A program made the translations under genes and the position numbers. Positions 20,805-29,313 of a DNA stretch of 64,000 nt are shown here, in pieces (position 1 is the stretch's first letter; each line of letters starts with the position of its first letter). The notes under the pieces are model-generated. The model had not been told where the DNA came from. It ran no database searches and worked only from the letters and a program-made list of their open reading frames with translations. This stretch comes from Bacteroidota bacterium (lineage in GTDB: Bacteria; Bacteroidota; Bacteroidia; CAILMK01), in contig JABDBQ010000004.1 in the NCBI GenBank assembly GCA_013288555.1, forward strand, positions 47,070-111,069, in the 5' to 3' direction.

Positions 20805-20885
20805 TGCAAAGCACTCTAAGGTATTGCAAAGAGCGCAAAGCTTTTCTCTGTATCCTCTGCGATACCTTTGTATCTCTGCGGTAAG
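20805..20885. repeat. 81-bp GCAAAG-rich self-complementary repeat, copy 2
   Basis: tgcaaagcactctaaggtattgcaaagagcgcaaag...tctctgcggtaag. Confidence 0.85.
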
Positions 20886-20933
20886 ATTTATTCTATACAT
20901 TTTTTAATTTTGATTGATCAAATACCTTTTGAC

Positions 20934-21410
20934 ATGGAAAAGCTCACAAAAGAACAGATTAAGGAAATTTCGGATTTGGTAAATTCGGGTTTAAGATGTT
21001 ACTTGAATCCCGTTACATTTGAGTTTGTAATTCTTCAAGATGAAGATAAATTAGATCTTTCTGATGATGAAGACGATCCCTGGCTTGAAGATAGGCAGAA
21101 AATGGAGGAATGGGAAGATGTAGAAGAAATCGAGGGGATGACATCCCCTGAATCATGCAAGATGATGGCTCATTTTGCAGGTAGCCTTCCAGAAAAAGAA
21201 CCCCTTAAAGACAGACTCTTTAATACCCTTGAACGCAAAAGCCCTTTCAGGAATTTTAAAGACCTGGTGGAAAGCTCAGATTACCGGGAAGAATGGTTTG
21301 CTTTTCGGGCCAATGCCTGGCTCAAACATACTTCAGACCAGATGGAGGCCGTTATTCACAGAGGCGAAGGCATGTGGAACGAAAAAGTGTATGGGGAGGG
21401 GGAGTTGTAG
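20934..21410 (+). CDS. UPF0158-like hypothetical protein
   Basis: 158 aa from ATG at 20934; LRCYLNPVTFEFV and DRLFNTLERKSPFRNFKDLVESSDYREEWFAFRANAW fit UPF0158. The upstream extension in the ORF track runs into the GCAAAG repeats. Confidence 0.65.
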   Translation: MEKLTKEQIKEISDLVNSGLRCYLNPVTFEFVILQDEDKLDLSDDEDDPWLEDRQKMEEWEDVEEIEGMTSPESCKMMAHFAGSLPEKEPLKDRLFNTLERKSPFRNFKDLVESSDYREEWFAFRANAWLKHTSDQMEAVIHRGEGMWNEKVYGEGEL

Positions 21411-21583
21411 AAAGTCCATAGACTTTTGTCCACTCCGAATGGCGTTCAGTCGGGCGGGTATTCTAACTCACAAGTCGCCCTTCGGAAAATTGCGAGAGCA
21501 GGGCATTTTCAGAACGTGGAAGTGTTTGACGTGGGGAAGATTAAGATGGTGAAAATCAATACATCTTTGTTAATTCCTTTATC

Positions 21584-21609
21584 CCAAGTGTTCTTAGCTG
21601 AATACTTGG
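21584..21609. terminator. Hairpin between convergent genes (ccaagtgttc-ttagct-gaatacttgg)
   Basis: Imperfect 10-bp stem, loop 6, between a + gene and a - gene. Confidence 0.45.
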
Positions 21610-21623
21610 AATAACTTAGAATT

Positions 21624-22439
21624 TTACTTTTTAGCGAAGTAGACTATAACGATTACAATTACTAATAAAGTAATTAGGAATGCTACATTCGTGAATATGT
21701 AGGTTAACAAATTTATCACAAATACCTTTAAGATAAAAATAATTGCTATCACAAGAGCACCAATCAAAATCACTCTTATGATGTTTAGTGATATATTGCC
21801 AAAAAAGTTGTTACTCCTTGAGCTTATAGGCTTAGCAATGATATTTCTGGCCGGAGGAATGACTTTTTTAATATTTATTAACTGATCTTTTGCATTTTCT
21901 CTACTCTCGCATGCTTCTTTGTAATCAGGATAAATTTCAACAGCTTTATTATAATCTGTAATTGCCTCTTCATAATCTTTAAGGTGCCGTTTTACTTCGC
22001 CTCTGTGAAAAAAAGCTTTTTCATATAAAGGGTTAATAACCAGAGCTATATTGTAATCATCTATGGCACCATAATAATCTTTTAGTTTATCTTTTGCTTG
22101 TCCTCTAATGCAGTATGCATTTTCATATCTTGGATTAATTTCTATTGCCATATTATAATCTGAAATTGCACCAATGTAATCTTTTAGTTCTTCTTTTAAA
22201 CTGCCCCTGTATAAATAGTTATCTCTATCCCATGGATTTATCTCAATTGCCCTGTCAAGATCTTCTATAGCTCCAATAGAATCATTTAGCATGAATTTGA
22301 CGCTTGCTCTATTAAAATAGGCTTTTGCATTAGCCTGGTTAACTACAATTGCATTGCTATAATCTTCCAAGGCTCCTTTATAGTCATCTCTTCCAAATTT
22401 TATATTCCCCTGATTGAGATATTCATCACTAGTTTTCAT
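21624..22439 (-). CDS. TPR-repeat protein with C-terminal transmembrane segments
   Basis: 271 aa; five or more TPRs (YKGALEDYSNAIVVN, SIGAIEDLDRAIEINP, YIGAISDYNMAIEINP, YYGAIDDYNIALVINP, YEEAITDYNKAVEIYP), then two hydrophobic helices. Confidence 0.88.
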   Translation of the reverse strand: MKTSDEYLNQGNIKFGRDDYKGALEDYSNAIVVNQANAKAYFNRASVKFMLNDSIGAIEDLDRAIEINPWDRDNYLYRGSLKEELKDYIGAISDYNMAIEINPRYENAYCIRGQAKDKLKDYYGAIDDYNIALVINPLYEKAFFHRGEVKRHLKDYEEAITDYNKAVEIYPDYKEACESRENAKDQLINIKKVIPPARNIIAKPISSRSNNFFGNISLNIIRVILIGALVIAIIFILKVFVINLLTYIFTNVAFLITLLVIVIVIVYFAKK

Positions 22440-22478
22440 AGTATAATTTATTTTGGCAAGTCATTAAAAGTGGGACAA

Positions 22479-22679
22479 TTATATGTTGGCTATCCGATGT
22501 AAAAGGTCAATAATTTCACCTTCTAATTCCTGCCATTCCTTAAATTCTTTACAATCTAAAACCTCTAAAGGGTCTAAAAAAGCTGGTAAAGCTTTCAATT
22601 TTTCGTATGCATAATAAGCCTTTAGTTGGGTATCCCAAATTTGTGCTAATAATTCTGATTTTTCTTCTCGGTTTGTCAT
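22479..22679 (-). CDS. Small hypothetical protein
   Basis: MTNREEKSELLAQIWDTQLKAYYAYEKLKALPAFLDPLEVLDCKEFKEWQELEGEIIDLLHRIANI; protein-like composition, no family recognised. Confidence 0.45.
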   Translation of the reverse strand: MTNREEKSELLAQIWDTQLKAYYAYEKLKALPAFLDPLEVLDCKEFKEWQELEGEIIDLLHRIANI

Positions 22680-22776
22680 AATTCTATTATTTTCACCAAT
22701 CAAATATAAAAAAAGACTCAAATTTCTAAAGGGCTTTTGAAACGAATTTTATTTTTGACTATCTTGAATTTTTATT

Positions 22777-22935
22777 TCAAAGGTAAACCTGACGTAATGA
22801 GACACCACCTCTTTTTATGTGAATCTCGAGTGTTCGGTCTTTAAAATTACTTGAAACAAAATTGACTATCGCTTCTTTGGGCTGTTTTGCTGTAATCCGA
22901 AATACTTTATACAGAATATTTAATTTATAGATTGG
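22777..22935 (-). pseudogene. Possible 3' remnant of a decayed coding sequence
   Basis: Open frame with no start codon: PIYKLNILYKVFRITAKQPKEAIVNFVSSNFKDRTLEIHIKRGGVSLRQVYL*; lies in a ~900-bp gene-free gap. Confidence 0.3.
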
Positions 22936-23463
22936 TTAATAATCATCCAGATTTGCTACCTATATCGGACATAATTTCCACCAAATAAACTACAATATAT
23001 TTGTAATTTTGGCATAATATTTGTAGTTACCAGTCTGCCTTTGTTCAACGCAAAGAAATTTGCTCTTTTACCGATTGTGTCTTCTTTTTATAATTCTGAT
23101 TCAGGCTCGGCAACATGGGCAATTTCATTGCAAATCCGTCGCTTTTTATTGCAAAATGTATTGCTAATTCATTGCTTTTTTGCTGAAATTTTAGCATTAT
23201 AATATTGATTATGAATATTATATATTCAATTTAGGCTGATTTTAGTTTTTTTGAGAGAAAACAAGGCAAATCAGATTCCTTCCCGAGCGTTCGGGATCGG
23301 AATGAAAATCCGAGAGGATTTTTGGAATTTAAGGAAAATGAAAAAGATAAACCATCGTTTTTACCTATTTTGGTCTGATGTTTTCCTGATAAGTCCTGTT
23401 ATTTGTCAATGAGTTACGTGTAAAGCAGTAAAAAACAACAGGTTGAAAATTGAAAAAATAAAT

Positions 23464-23481
23464 TTCCTGTTATAACAGGAA
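23464..23481. repeat. Perfect 18-bp palindrome ttcctgttataacaggaa
   Basis: Direct reading. Confidence 0.8.
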
Positions 23482-23547
23482 TATCAGGCCAGAATGATCA
23501 GAATGGAGGAAAAAAGCATTTAAGTCAACGCGGAATGGTTCCACGGG

Positions 23548-23587
23548 ATTGCGGATCAGGCTGAGGCAAGCTCAAGCCGTCCGCAAT
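23548..23587. repeat. Inverted-repeat hairpin attgcggatc...gtccgcaat
   Basis: Arms 23548-23557 and 23579-23587 with inner ggctga/tcaagcc complementarity. Confidence 0.65.
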
Positions 23588-23608
23588 GACGCTCTTAGGC
23601 AGGTCCAA

Positions 23609-23630
23609 TTTACTAACCCCTAACGCCTAT
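23609..23630. repeat. Degenerate heptamer tract H4 (TYAGGNN class, C-rich on + strand)
   Basis: Reverse complement: ataggcg ttagggg ttagtaa; overlaps the TAG stop of the hydroxyacyl-CoA dehydrogenase gene. Confidence 0.75.
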
Positions 23631-24517
23631 TTTAAAAACATCGGCGAAACAACCAGATCCTTGCTTTCTTTGCTGTATTTGTAGAAACCTTCGCCGCTCT
23701 TTACGCCAAGGTATCCTGCTGTTACCATATTTCTTAACAACGGACAAGGTGCATATTTTGAATTGCCAAAGCCATCATAAAGTACATTCATGATAAATAA
23801 GCAAACATCCAGTCCTATAAAATCGGCCAGTTGCAATGGACCCATCGGATGGGCCATACCCAGTTTCATAACCGTATCTATTTCTTCCACACCTGCCACG
23901 CCTTCATGCAAACTGATAATGGCTTCGTTGATCATGGGCATGAGTATGCGGTTGGCAACAAAGCCGGGATAATCATTAACCTCAACCGGAACTTTGCTTA
24001 AGGTTTTAGCGATTTCAAAAATGGTTTTCGTAGTTTCATCTGAAGTGGCATAGCCGCGTATGACTTCGATCAACTTCATCACAGGAACCGGGTTCATGAA
24101 ATGCATACCGATAACCTGGCCTGGTCTTTTGGTCGCAGAGGCAATTTTTGTGATGGATATAGAAGAAGTATTGGAAGCAAGGATGGCATCAGGTTTGCAC
24201 AAGGTATCCAGTTTGCCGAAAAGTTCGAGTTTGATAGCGCTGTTTTCTGTTGCTGCCTCAATCACGAGGTCAGCGTCTTTTACAGCCGTTTCAAGATTGT
24301 CTGAAGCAGTGATATTGCCGATACAGGCGGCTTTCTGTTCTTCAGTTATGGCCCCTTTCTGTACCTGTCGATCCAGGTTCTTTTCTATGACAGTCATGGC
24401 TTTATCTAATGCCGCGTTGCTGATGTCATTTAACCGAACTTTGAAATTGTTTAACGCAAATACATGAGCAATTCCATTACCCATTGTTCCCGAACCGATG
24501 ACAGTTATGTTTTTCAT
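23627..24517 (-). CDS. 3-hydroxyacyl-CoA (3-hydroxybutyryl-CoA) dehydrogenase
   Basis: 296 aa; ITVIGSGTMGNGIAHVFALNNF, HFMNPVPVMKLIEVI, DYPGFVANRILMPMINEAI, KLGMAHPMGPLQLADFIGLD. Confidence 0.95.
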   Translation of the reverse strand: MKNITVIGSGTMGNGIAHVFALNNFKVRLNDISNAALDKAMTVIEKNLDRQVQKGAITEEQKAACIGNITASDNLETAVKDADLVIEAATENSAIKLELFGKLDTLCKPDAILASNTSSISITKIASATKRPGQVIGMHFMNPVPVMKLIEVIRGYATSDETTKTIFEIAKTLSKVPVEVNDYPGFVANRILMPMINEAIISLHEGVAGVEEIDTVMKLGMAHPMGPLQLADFIGLDVCLFIMNVLYDGFGNSKYAPCPLLRNMVTAGYLGVKSGEGFYKYSKESKDLVVSPMFLK

Positions 24518-24532
24518 TTAAAATTTTTGGCG

Positions 24533-24540
24533 CAAATATA
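24533..24540 (-). promoter_or_regulatory. Bacteroidota -7 motif TATATTTG upstream of the hydroxyacyl-CoA dehydrogenase
   Basis: CAAATATA on the + strand, 15 bp upstream of the start codon. Confidence 0.45.
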
Positions 24541-24576
24541 GAGACAACACATATCAAATAACATGACATTTGCCGT

Positions 24577-26964
24577 ATGATTCAAACTATTCTTTATCCC
24601 GAGGGAGGAATTGAAAAACTGGAACTGGATAAATTAATCCGGATCGTAGAAAATAACTGTACCAGCAGTCTGGGCTTACGCTTCGCCAAAAAAATGCAGG
24701 TAACTGATAATTATAACTTTATCATGATGGCCTTGTTTCAGGTTAAAGAATTCAAAACTTTAATTGAACTGGATGAAAGCTTCCCAACCGACAGCTACCA
24801 TGACTTAAGCGAACAGCTTTTATATCTTGAAATAGAAAATTCTGTTCTGTCTGAAGAGCAGTTTTTTATTTTAATGCAGTTTTTGAAAACGATTAAAAGC
24901 ATTCATCAGTATTTTAAGAAAAGAGCCGGTACCTATGCCAACCTGGAAGGACTCCTGGAAGGCAATGATTTCAATGATATTGCCTTGAATCATATAATTC
25001 GTGTTATCAATGAAGAAGGAAAAGTAAAAAATGGTGTTTCCAAAGAACTGGATAAAATAAGAAGCGAAATTCGCCAGACCGAAAGGGCGCTTGAAAAGAA
25101 ATTCGAGTCCATTTTACAGGCTGCACAGGCAGGAGGGTGGCTTGCCGCAGGGTCTGAAAGTCTAAAAAACGGGAGACGTGTACTGACTTTGCATGCTGAA
25201 CATAAGCGCAAAATAAAGGGCATCATTCATGATGAATCAGCATCCGGGAAGACTGTATTCCTGGAACCGGAGCAGACCATTGAGATCAGCAATGATCTTT
25301 TTGAGCTTAGACAGGAAGAGAAAAGGGAGATATACAGGATACTCAAAACATTGTCAGATGCCATAAGACCGGAGACTCATGAAATCAGGTTTTATCAGAA
25401 AATAGCGGGTCTATATGATTTTATAAGGGCCAAGGCATTGCTGGCACAACAACTCAATGCCCACATGCCGGATCTCAAGAAAAACCCTGTTTTGAGCCTT
25501 ATCAATGCCAATCACCCTTTATTGTTACTCCACAATCAAATACTGAAACGCAAAACGATTCCTCTTAATATTTCGTTGAATGAGGAAGAACGGATATTGA
25601 TTATTAGCGGACCGAATGCCGGTGGAAAATCAGTCGCTTTGAAATCCATTGGATTAATCCAGGTAATGCTACAATGCGGGATGCTGGTGCCCGTGAGCCC
25701 GGATTCAAAAATGGGTGTTTTCAGCAAAATATGTATTGAAGTAGGTGACCATCAATCCATTGAAAATGATTTGAGTACCTATAGTTCACATTTGTCAAAC
25801 CTGAAAGAATTCCTCAAGGTAGCCAATGCCACGACGCTGTTCCTGATTGATGAGTTTGGTACGGGAACTGATCCGATGTTCGGCGGAGCTATTGCAGAGG
25901 CTGTTTTGGAAGGCTTAAACCAGAAGAAATCTTTCGGAGTGGTGACTACTCACTATTCAAACCTGAAACTTTTTGCATCCAATAGCAAAGGCGTTATTAA
26001 TGGTTCGATGTTGTTTGATATCGATACCATGAATCCTTTATATATCCTGAAAATCGGGGAAGCAGGCAGTTCTCATGCTTTTGAGATTGCAAAGAAAATT
26101 GGATTGCCTTCCAATATTATCAATAAAGCGAAGTCGAAGGTTGATAAATCCTATCAGAATTTTGATGCCTTATTGTCATCCATGGAAACCGATAAGCACT
26201 GGCTGGATGTAAAGCAGGAGAAACTGGATAAGAGCCAGAAAGAGCTTGATGCTTTGACGAACTCATATTCCAGGCTGAAGAATGATATCGAAAAGCAAAA
26301 GCAACAGATCATTACCGATGCCAAACAAAAGGCGCTCGAAGGCCTGGAGAAAGTGAATAAAAAGTTTGAAAAATTGCTCCAGGATTTCAATGTAAAGCCT
26401 GAAAAGAAAAGCATGCAAAGTACTATCAGGAAGGAAATTGACCAGGAAAAGCAGGAGCTGAAAGCAGAACTTAAGATAGAAAAAGAGAAAACCGAAACCA
26501 TCAAAAAGCCAGTCTTAGAACTCAAAGTGGGTGCAACTGTAAAGCTGGATGATGGCAATCAAACCGGAATTGTGGAAGAGATAAGGAAAGATAAGGCGCT
26601 GGTAGCCTTCAACAATATGAAAACCCTGGTAAGTACTAATGAACTGGAAGTGATTGAACTTCCTAAGGTTAAAATTGAAAAACGAATCAAGGGTATTGAT
26701 TATGATGCAGCTACAAAGGATTTTAATCCTAGTCTGGACCTGAGAGGCATGCGGGCAGATGAAGCGCTTGCCATTGTAGAAAGCCAACTGGATAAAGCAA
26801 TGATACTGGGCATGAGCTCATTGCGCATCCTGCATGGTAAAGGCGACGGTATATTGAGAAGGGCTATTCGCGAACTCCTTAAAAAATACGATATCGTAAA
26901 AGAAGTCAAAAGCGAACATCCTGATTTTGGGGGAGAAGGGATAACTTTGGTGGAGTTGAAATAA
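24577..26964 (+). CDS. mutS2: Endonuclease MutS2 (MutS ATPase plus Smr domain)
   Basis: 795 aa; Walker A ISGPNAGGKSVALKSIGL, LFLIDEFGTGTDPMFGGAIAEAVLE, C-terminal Smr LDLRGMRADEALAIVESQLD...LRILHGKGDGILRRAIRELL. Confidence 0.97.
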   Translation: MIQTILYPEGGIEKLELDKLIRIVENNCTSSLGLRFAKKMQVTDNYNFIMMALFQVKEFKTLIELDESFPTDSYHDLSEQLLYLEIENSVLSEEQFFILMQFLKTIKSIHQYFKKRAGTYANLEGLLEGNDFNDIALNHIIRVINEEGKVKNGVSKELDKIRSEIRQTERALEKKFESILQAAQAGGWLAAGSESLKNGRRVLTLHAEHKRKIKGIIHDESASGKTVFLEPEQTIEISNDLFELRQEEKREIYRILKTLSDAIRPETHEIRFYQKIAGLYDFIRAKALLAQQLNAHMPDLKKNPVLSLINANHPLLLLHNQILKRKTIPLNISLNEEERILIISGPNAGGKSVALKSIGLIQVMLQCGMLVPVSPDSKMGVFSKICIEVGDHQSIENDLSTYSSHLSNLKEFLKVANATTLFLIDEFGTGTDPMFGGAIAEAVLEGLNQKKSFGVVTTHYSNLKLFASNSKGVINGSMLFDIDTMNPLYILKIGEAGSSHAFEIAKKIGLPSNIINKAKSKVDKSYQNFDALLSSMETDKHWLDVKQEKLDKSQKELDALTNSYSRLKNDIEKQKQQIITDAKQKALEGLEKVNKKFEKLLQDFNVKPEKKSMQSTIRKEIDQEKQELKAELKIEKEKTETIKKPVLELKVGATVKLDDGNQTGIVEEIRKDKALVAFNNMKTLVSTNELEVIELPKVKIEKRIKGIDYDAATKDFNPSLDLRGMRADEALAIVESQLDKAMILGMSSLRILHGKGDGILRRAIRELLKKYDIVKEVKSEHPDFGGEGITLVELK

Positions 26965-27009
26965 GGGTATAATTATGCATTTGTTTTCAAAAGATCAAAT
27001 CGAAGAGTT

Positions 27010-27750
27010 ATGTTAAAAATTTCATTTTTTGTGTTGCTTATTGGTTTTGGATGTAATTCCAATCAAACAAAAGCAATTCAATCTAAAGGGAATCAAGATT
27101 CTAAGATCATTGATATTGACAAACTGCCGCAGAAATCTATTGATTATAAACCTGAAACTCGACATCGATTTCCAACTAAAATCAGGAATCGAGACACTCT
27201 GAAATACACACGGAATACATTCAGTGTTTACAAATGGGATGGTAATGTTGATAATGATTTAGGAACTTTTGATGTTTTTAGTTTTTCTTTTTATTTAAAT
27301 AATAGGCCAATCAATAATGTAGATAGCATATTTCTCATAAGTCCAATTGAAATTTCAAGTGATTCGACCAAATTCACTTATGCTCTTCGTAATGGATATA
27401 ATGATGAAGAGTTGCCTGATGGAAATATATATATAACAGATATTCAAACGCAGAAGACTTTGAATATTCATACCTTCGACCCTATAAATGGCCCTTTTTT
27501 TAATGATGGCCTATCATTTTTGTATGCGAGTAAGAATACTATTTATAGATATGATTTATCAAAAAACCAAACTGTTGATTCGGTGGAAATTCAAAGCTCA
27601 AAAGGAGACTTTAACATCTTTGGTTTAAAATTATTGGATAAAAACAAGGTGATCAGGATAATATTTAAAAGAGACGAAGAAAATAGGAACAAGTTCGAGT
27701 GCGTGGATATTCCACTTAGTACATTTTTTGATTCAAGAAAAAAACAATAA
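27010..27750 (+). CDS. Hypothetical lipoprotein
   Basis: 246 aa; MLKISFFVLLIGFGCNSNQ lipobox. Confidence 0.65.
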   Translation: MLKISFFVLLIGFGCNSNQTKAIQSKGNQDSKIIDIDKLPQKSIDYKPETRHRFPTKIRNRDTLKYTRNTFSVYKWDGNVDNDLGTFDVFSFSFYLNNRPINNVDSIFLISPIEISSDSTKFTYALRNGYNDEELPDGNIYITDIQTQKTLNIHTFDPINGPFFNDGLSFLYASKNTIYRYDLSKNQTVDSVEIQSSKGDFNIFGLKLLDKNKVIRIIFKRDEENRNKFECVDIPLSTFFDSRKKQ

Positions 27751-27812
27751 GAACTCTAAGTGTGGTTATCTTGACTGTTTTGAGCTACATTTGTCACAAA
27801 ATTGAAAGAAAT

Positions 27813-28625
27813 ATGGGCAACAATATACTAAAAGGTAAAAAAGGAATCATTTTTGGCGCATTGGATGAGAAATCCATCGCCTGGAAAGTGGCTTTAAAAG
27901 CACACGAAGAAGGTGCAGAATTTGTACTCACCAATACGGCCCTTGCACTGCGAATGGGCACGATAAACCAGTTGGCAGAAGCATGCAATGCAAAGATCAT
28001 TCCTTCAGATGTGACTGTGGTTGAAGAACTTGAGACGTTATTCAATGAATCAGTTCAGGCCTTGGGTGGCAAACTTGATTTTGTACTGCATTCGGTGGGT
28101 ATGTCTCCGAATGTGCGTAAAAAGCGTCCTTATGATGATCTGAATTATGATTTTTTCTTAAAAACCCTGGATATATCAGGCGTATCACTTCATAAAGTAT
28201 TGCAAACAGCAATGAAGTTGGATGCCATCAATGAGTGGGGATCTGTGGTAGCACTTACCTATATTGCTTCACAACGCGTATTCCCTGATTATAGCGATAT
28301 GGCACAGGCCAAAGCAGTCCTGGAATCCATCGTACGCAGTTTCGGGTATCAGTACGGAATGGCTAAAAAAGTGAGGGTAAATTCTATATCCCAGTCACCA
28401 ACCAATACAACTGCAGGTAGTGGAGTAGGAGGCTTCGATGCCTTCTATCAGTTTGCTGAAAAAATGTCACCTCTCGGAAACGCATCCGCTGAAGAATGTG
28501 CGGATTACTGCGTTTCTTTGTTCTCTGACTACACCCGTAAAGTTACCATGCAGAATTTATTCCATGACGGCGGCTATTCCTTTACAGGGATCAGTTCAGA
28601 GATTATGGAATCTTTTAAGGGGTAG
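27813..28625 (+). CDS. fabI: Enoyl-[acyl-carrier-protein] reductase (NADH)
   Basis: 270 aa from ATG at 27813; LKGKKGIIFGALDEKSIAWKVALKAHEEGAEFVLT, LHSVGMSP, YSDMAQAKAVLESIVRSF, SISQSPTNTTAGSGVGGF. The GTG start in the track is an extension. Confidence 0.95.
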   Translation: MGNNILKGKKGIIFGALDEKSIAWKVALKAHEEGAEFVLTNTALALRMGTINQLAEACNAKIIPSDVTVVEELETLFNESVQALGGKLDFVLHSVGMSPNVRKKRPYDDLNYDFFLKTLDISGVSLHKVLQTAMKLDAINEWGSVVALTYIASQRVFPDYSDMAQAKAVLESIVRSFGYQYGMAKKVRVNSISQSPTNTTAGSGVGGFDAFYQFAEKMSPLGNASAEECADYCVSLFSDYTRKVTMQNLFHDGGYSFTGISSEIMESFKG

Positions 28626-28634
28626 ATTGGATTC

Positions 28635-29057
28635 ATGTATACCATTGACAAATCTGATGTCGTTTTTGAAAATGGGAAACGAATTCATTTCAATGGTATA
28701 GAAATTAAATATCCGACTGAAATAAATGGATATTTAATTTTTATTGCCTGGGGTTCTGGAGACTATAATAATAACGTCTTCGGAATTGATTTATCAAATC
28801 AATCAGTAGCTTGGCAAATAAAGAATCCTAAGAAATTCACAAAAGAAATGCGGGAAACTGGAGAAAGAATAATGCAACATCTTCAGGATCCTACTTTAGC
28901 AAAATATTATACTGAATTAAGATGTCCTTTTACTGATATTTATTTTGGTAAAAACGATAACATACTATACATCAGAAATCTTTGCAATTTCGCTGTAACT
29001 GTTAATGAAAAGACTGGCGAGGTTTTACAATTTGTCCAGTTAAACGATTTTAAATAA
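28635..29057 (+). CDS. Hypothetical protein
   Basis: 140 aa, 10 bp downstream of fabI; plausible composition, no family recognised. Confidence 0.55.
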   Translation: MYTIDKSDVVFENGKRIHFNGIEIKYPTEINGYLIFIAWGSGDYNNNVFGIDLSNQSVAWQIKNPKKFTKEMRETGERIMQHLQDPTLAKYYTELRCPFTDIYFGKNDNILYIRNLCNFAVTVNEKTGEVLQFVQLNDFK

Positions 29058-29066
29058 TTCCTTCCT

Positions 29067-29230
29067 AAGTCCCAGAGGGACGAAATATTGGTAGCAAAAC
29101 ATCCCACGCGTGTCTTTGAGTGCCGTAGGTACGATATTTTCTATTGATGAGGAAAAATGTTATCCCTACGGGATTCTATAAACTTCAAATCATCCTCTTT
29201 CTACCAAAATGTCATCCCTACGGGATTTTG
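29067..29230. repeat. ~164-bp cruciform-like intergenic element, copy B
   Basis: aagtcccagagggacgaaatattggtagcaaaac ... ttgagtgccgtaggtacg ... tatccctacgggattctataaact ... ctttctaccaaaatgtcatccctacgggattttg aligns with 18961-19128. Confidence 0.9.
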
Positions 29231-29267
29231 AAACCAATAGTCCCCCTTTAGGTTAGGGCAAAACAAA

Positions 29268-29294
29268 AAAAGGCCGGTTCATCACCGGCCTTTT
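29268..29294 (-). terminator. Rho-independent terminator for clpC
   Basis: aaaaggccggt-tcatc-accggcctttt, followed on the - strand by a T-rich tract. Confidence 0.85.
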
Positions 29295-29313
29295 GATTTA
29301 CTCAATAAAAAAA

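Noticed and set aside
20715-20900. 61-aa minus-strand ORF (MYRINLTAEIQRYRRGYREKLCALCNTLECF...)
   Set aside because: Lies entirely within the two 81-bp GCAAAG repeats; apparent coding is a by-product of the repeat.
20868-21410. Longer 180-aa version of the UPF0158-like protein
   Set aside because: The N-terminal extension reads through the repeat region; the ATG at 20934 fits the family start better.
21426-21614. 62-aa ORF MSTPNGVQSGGYSNSQVALRKIARAGHFQNVEVFDVGKIKMVKINTSLLIPLSQVFLAEYLE
   Set aside because: Somewhat protein-like, possibly a fragment, but no recognisable family and it contains the intergenic hairpin at 21584-21609; not enough to call a gene.
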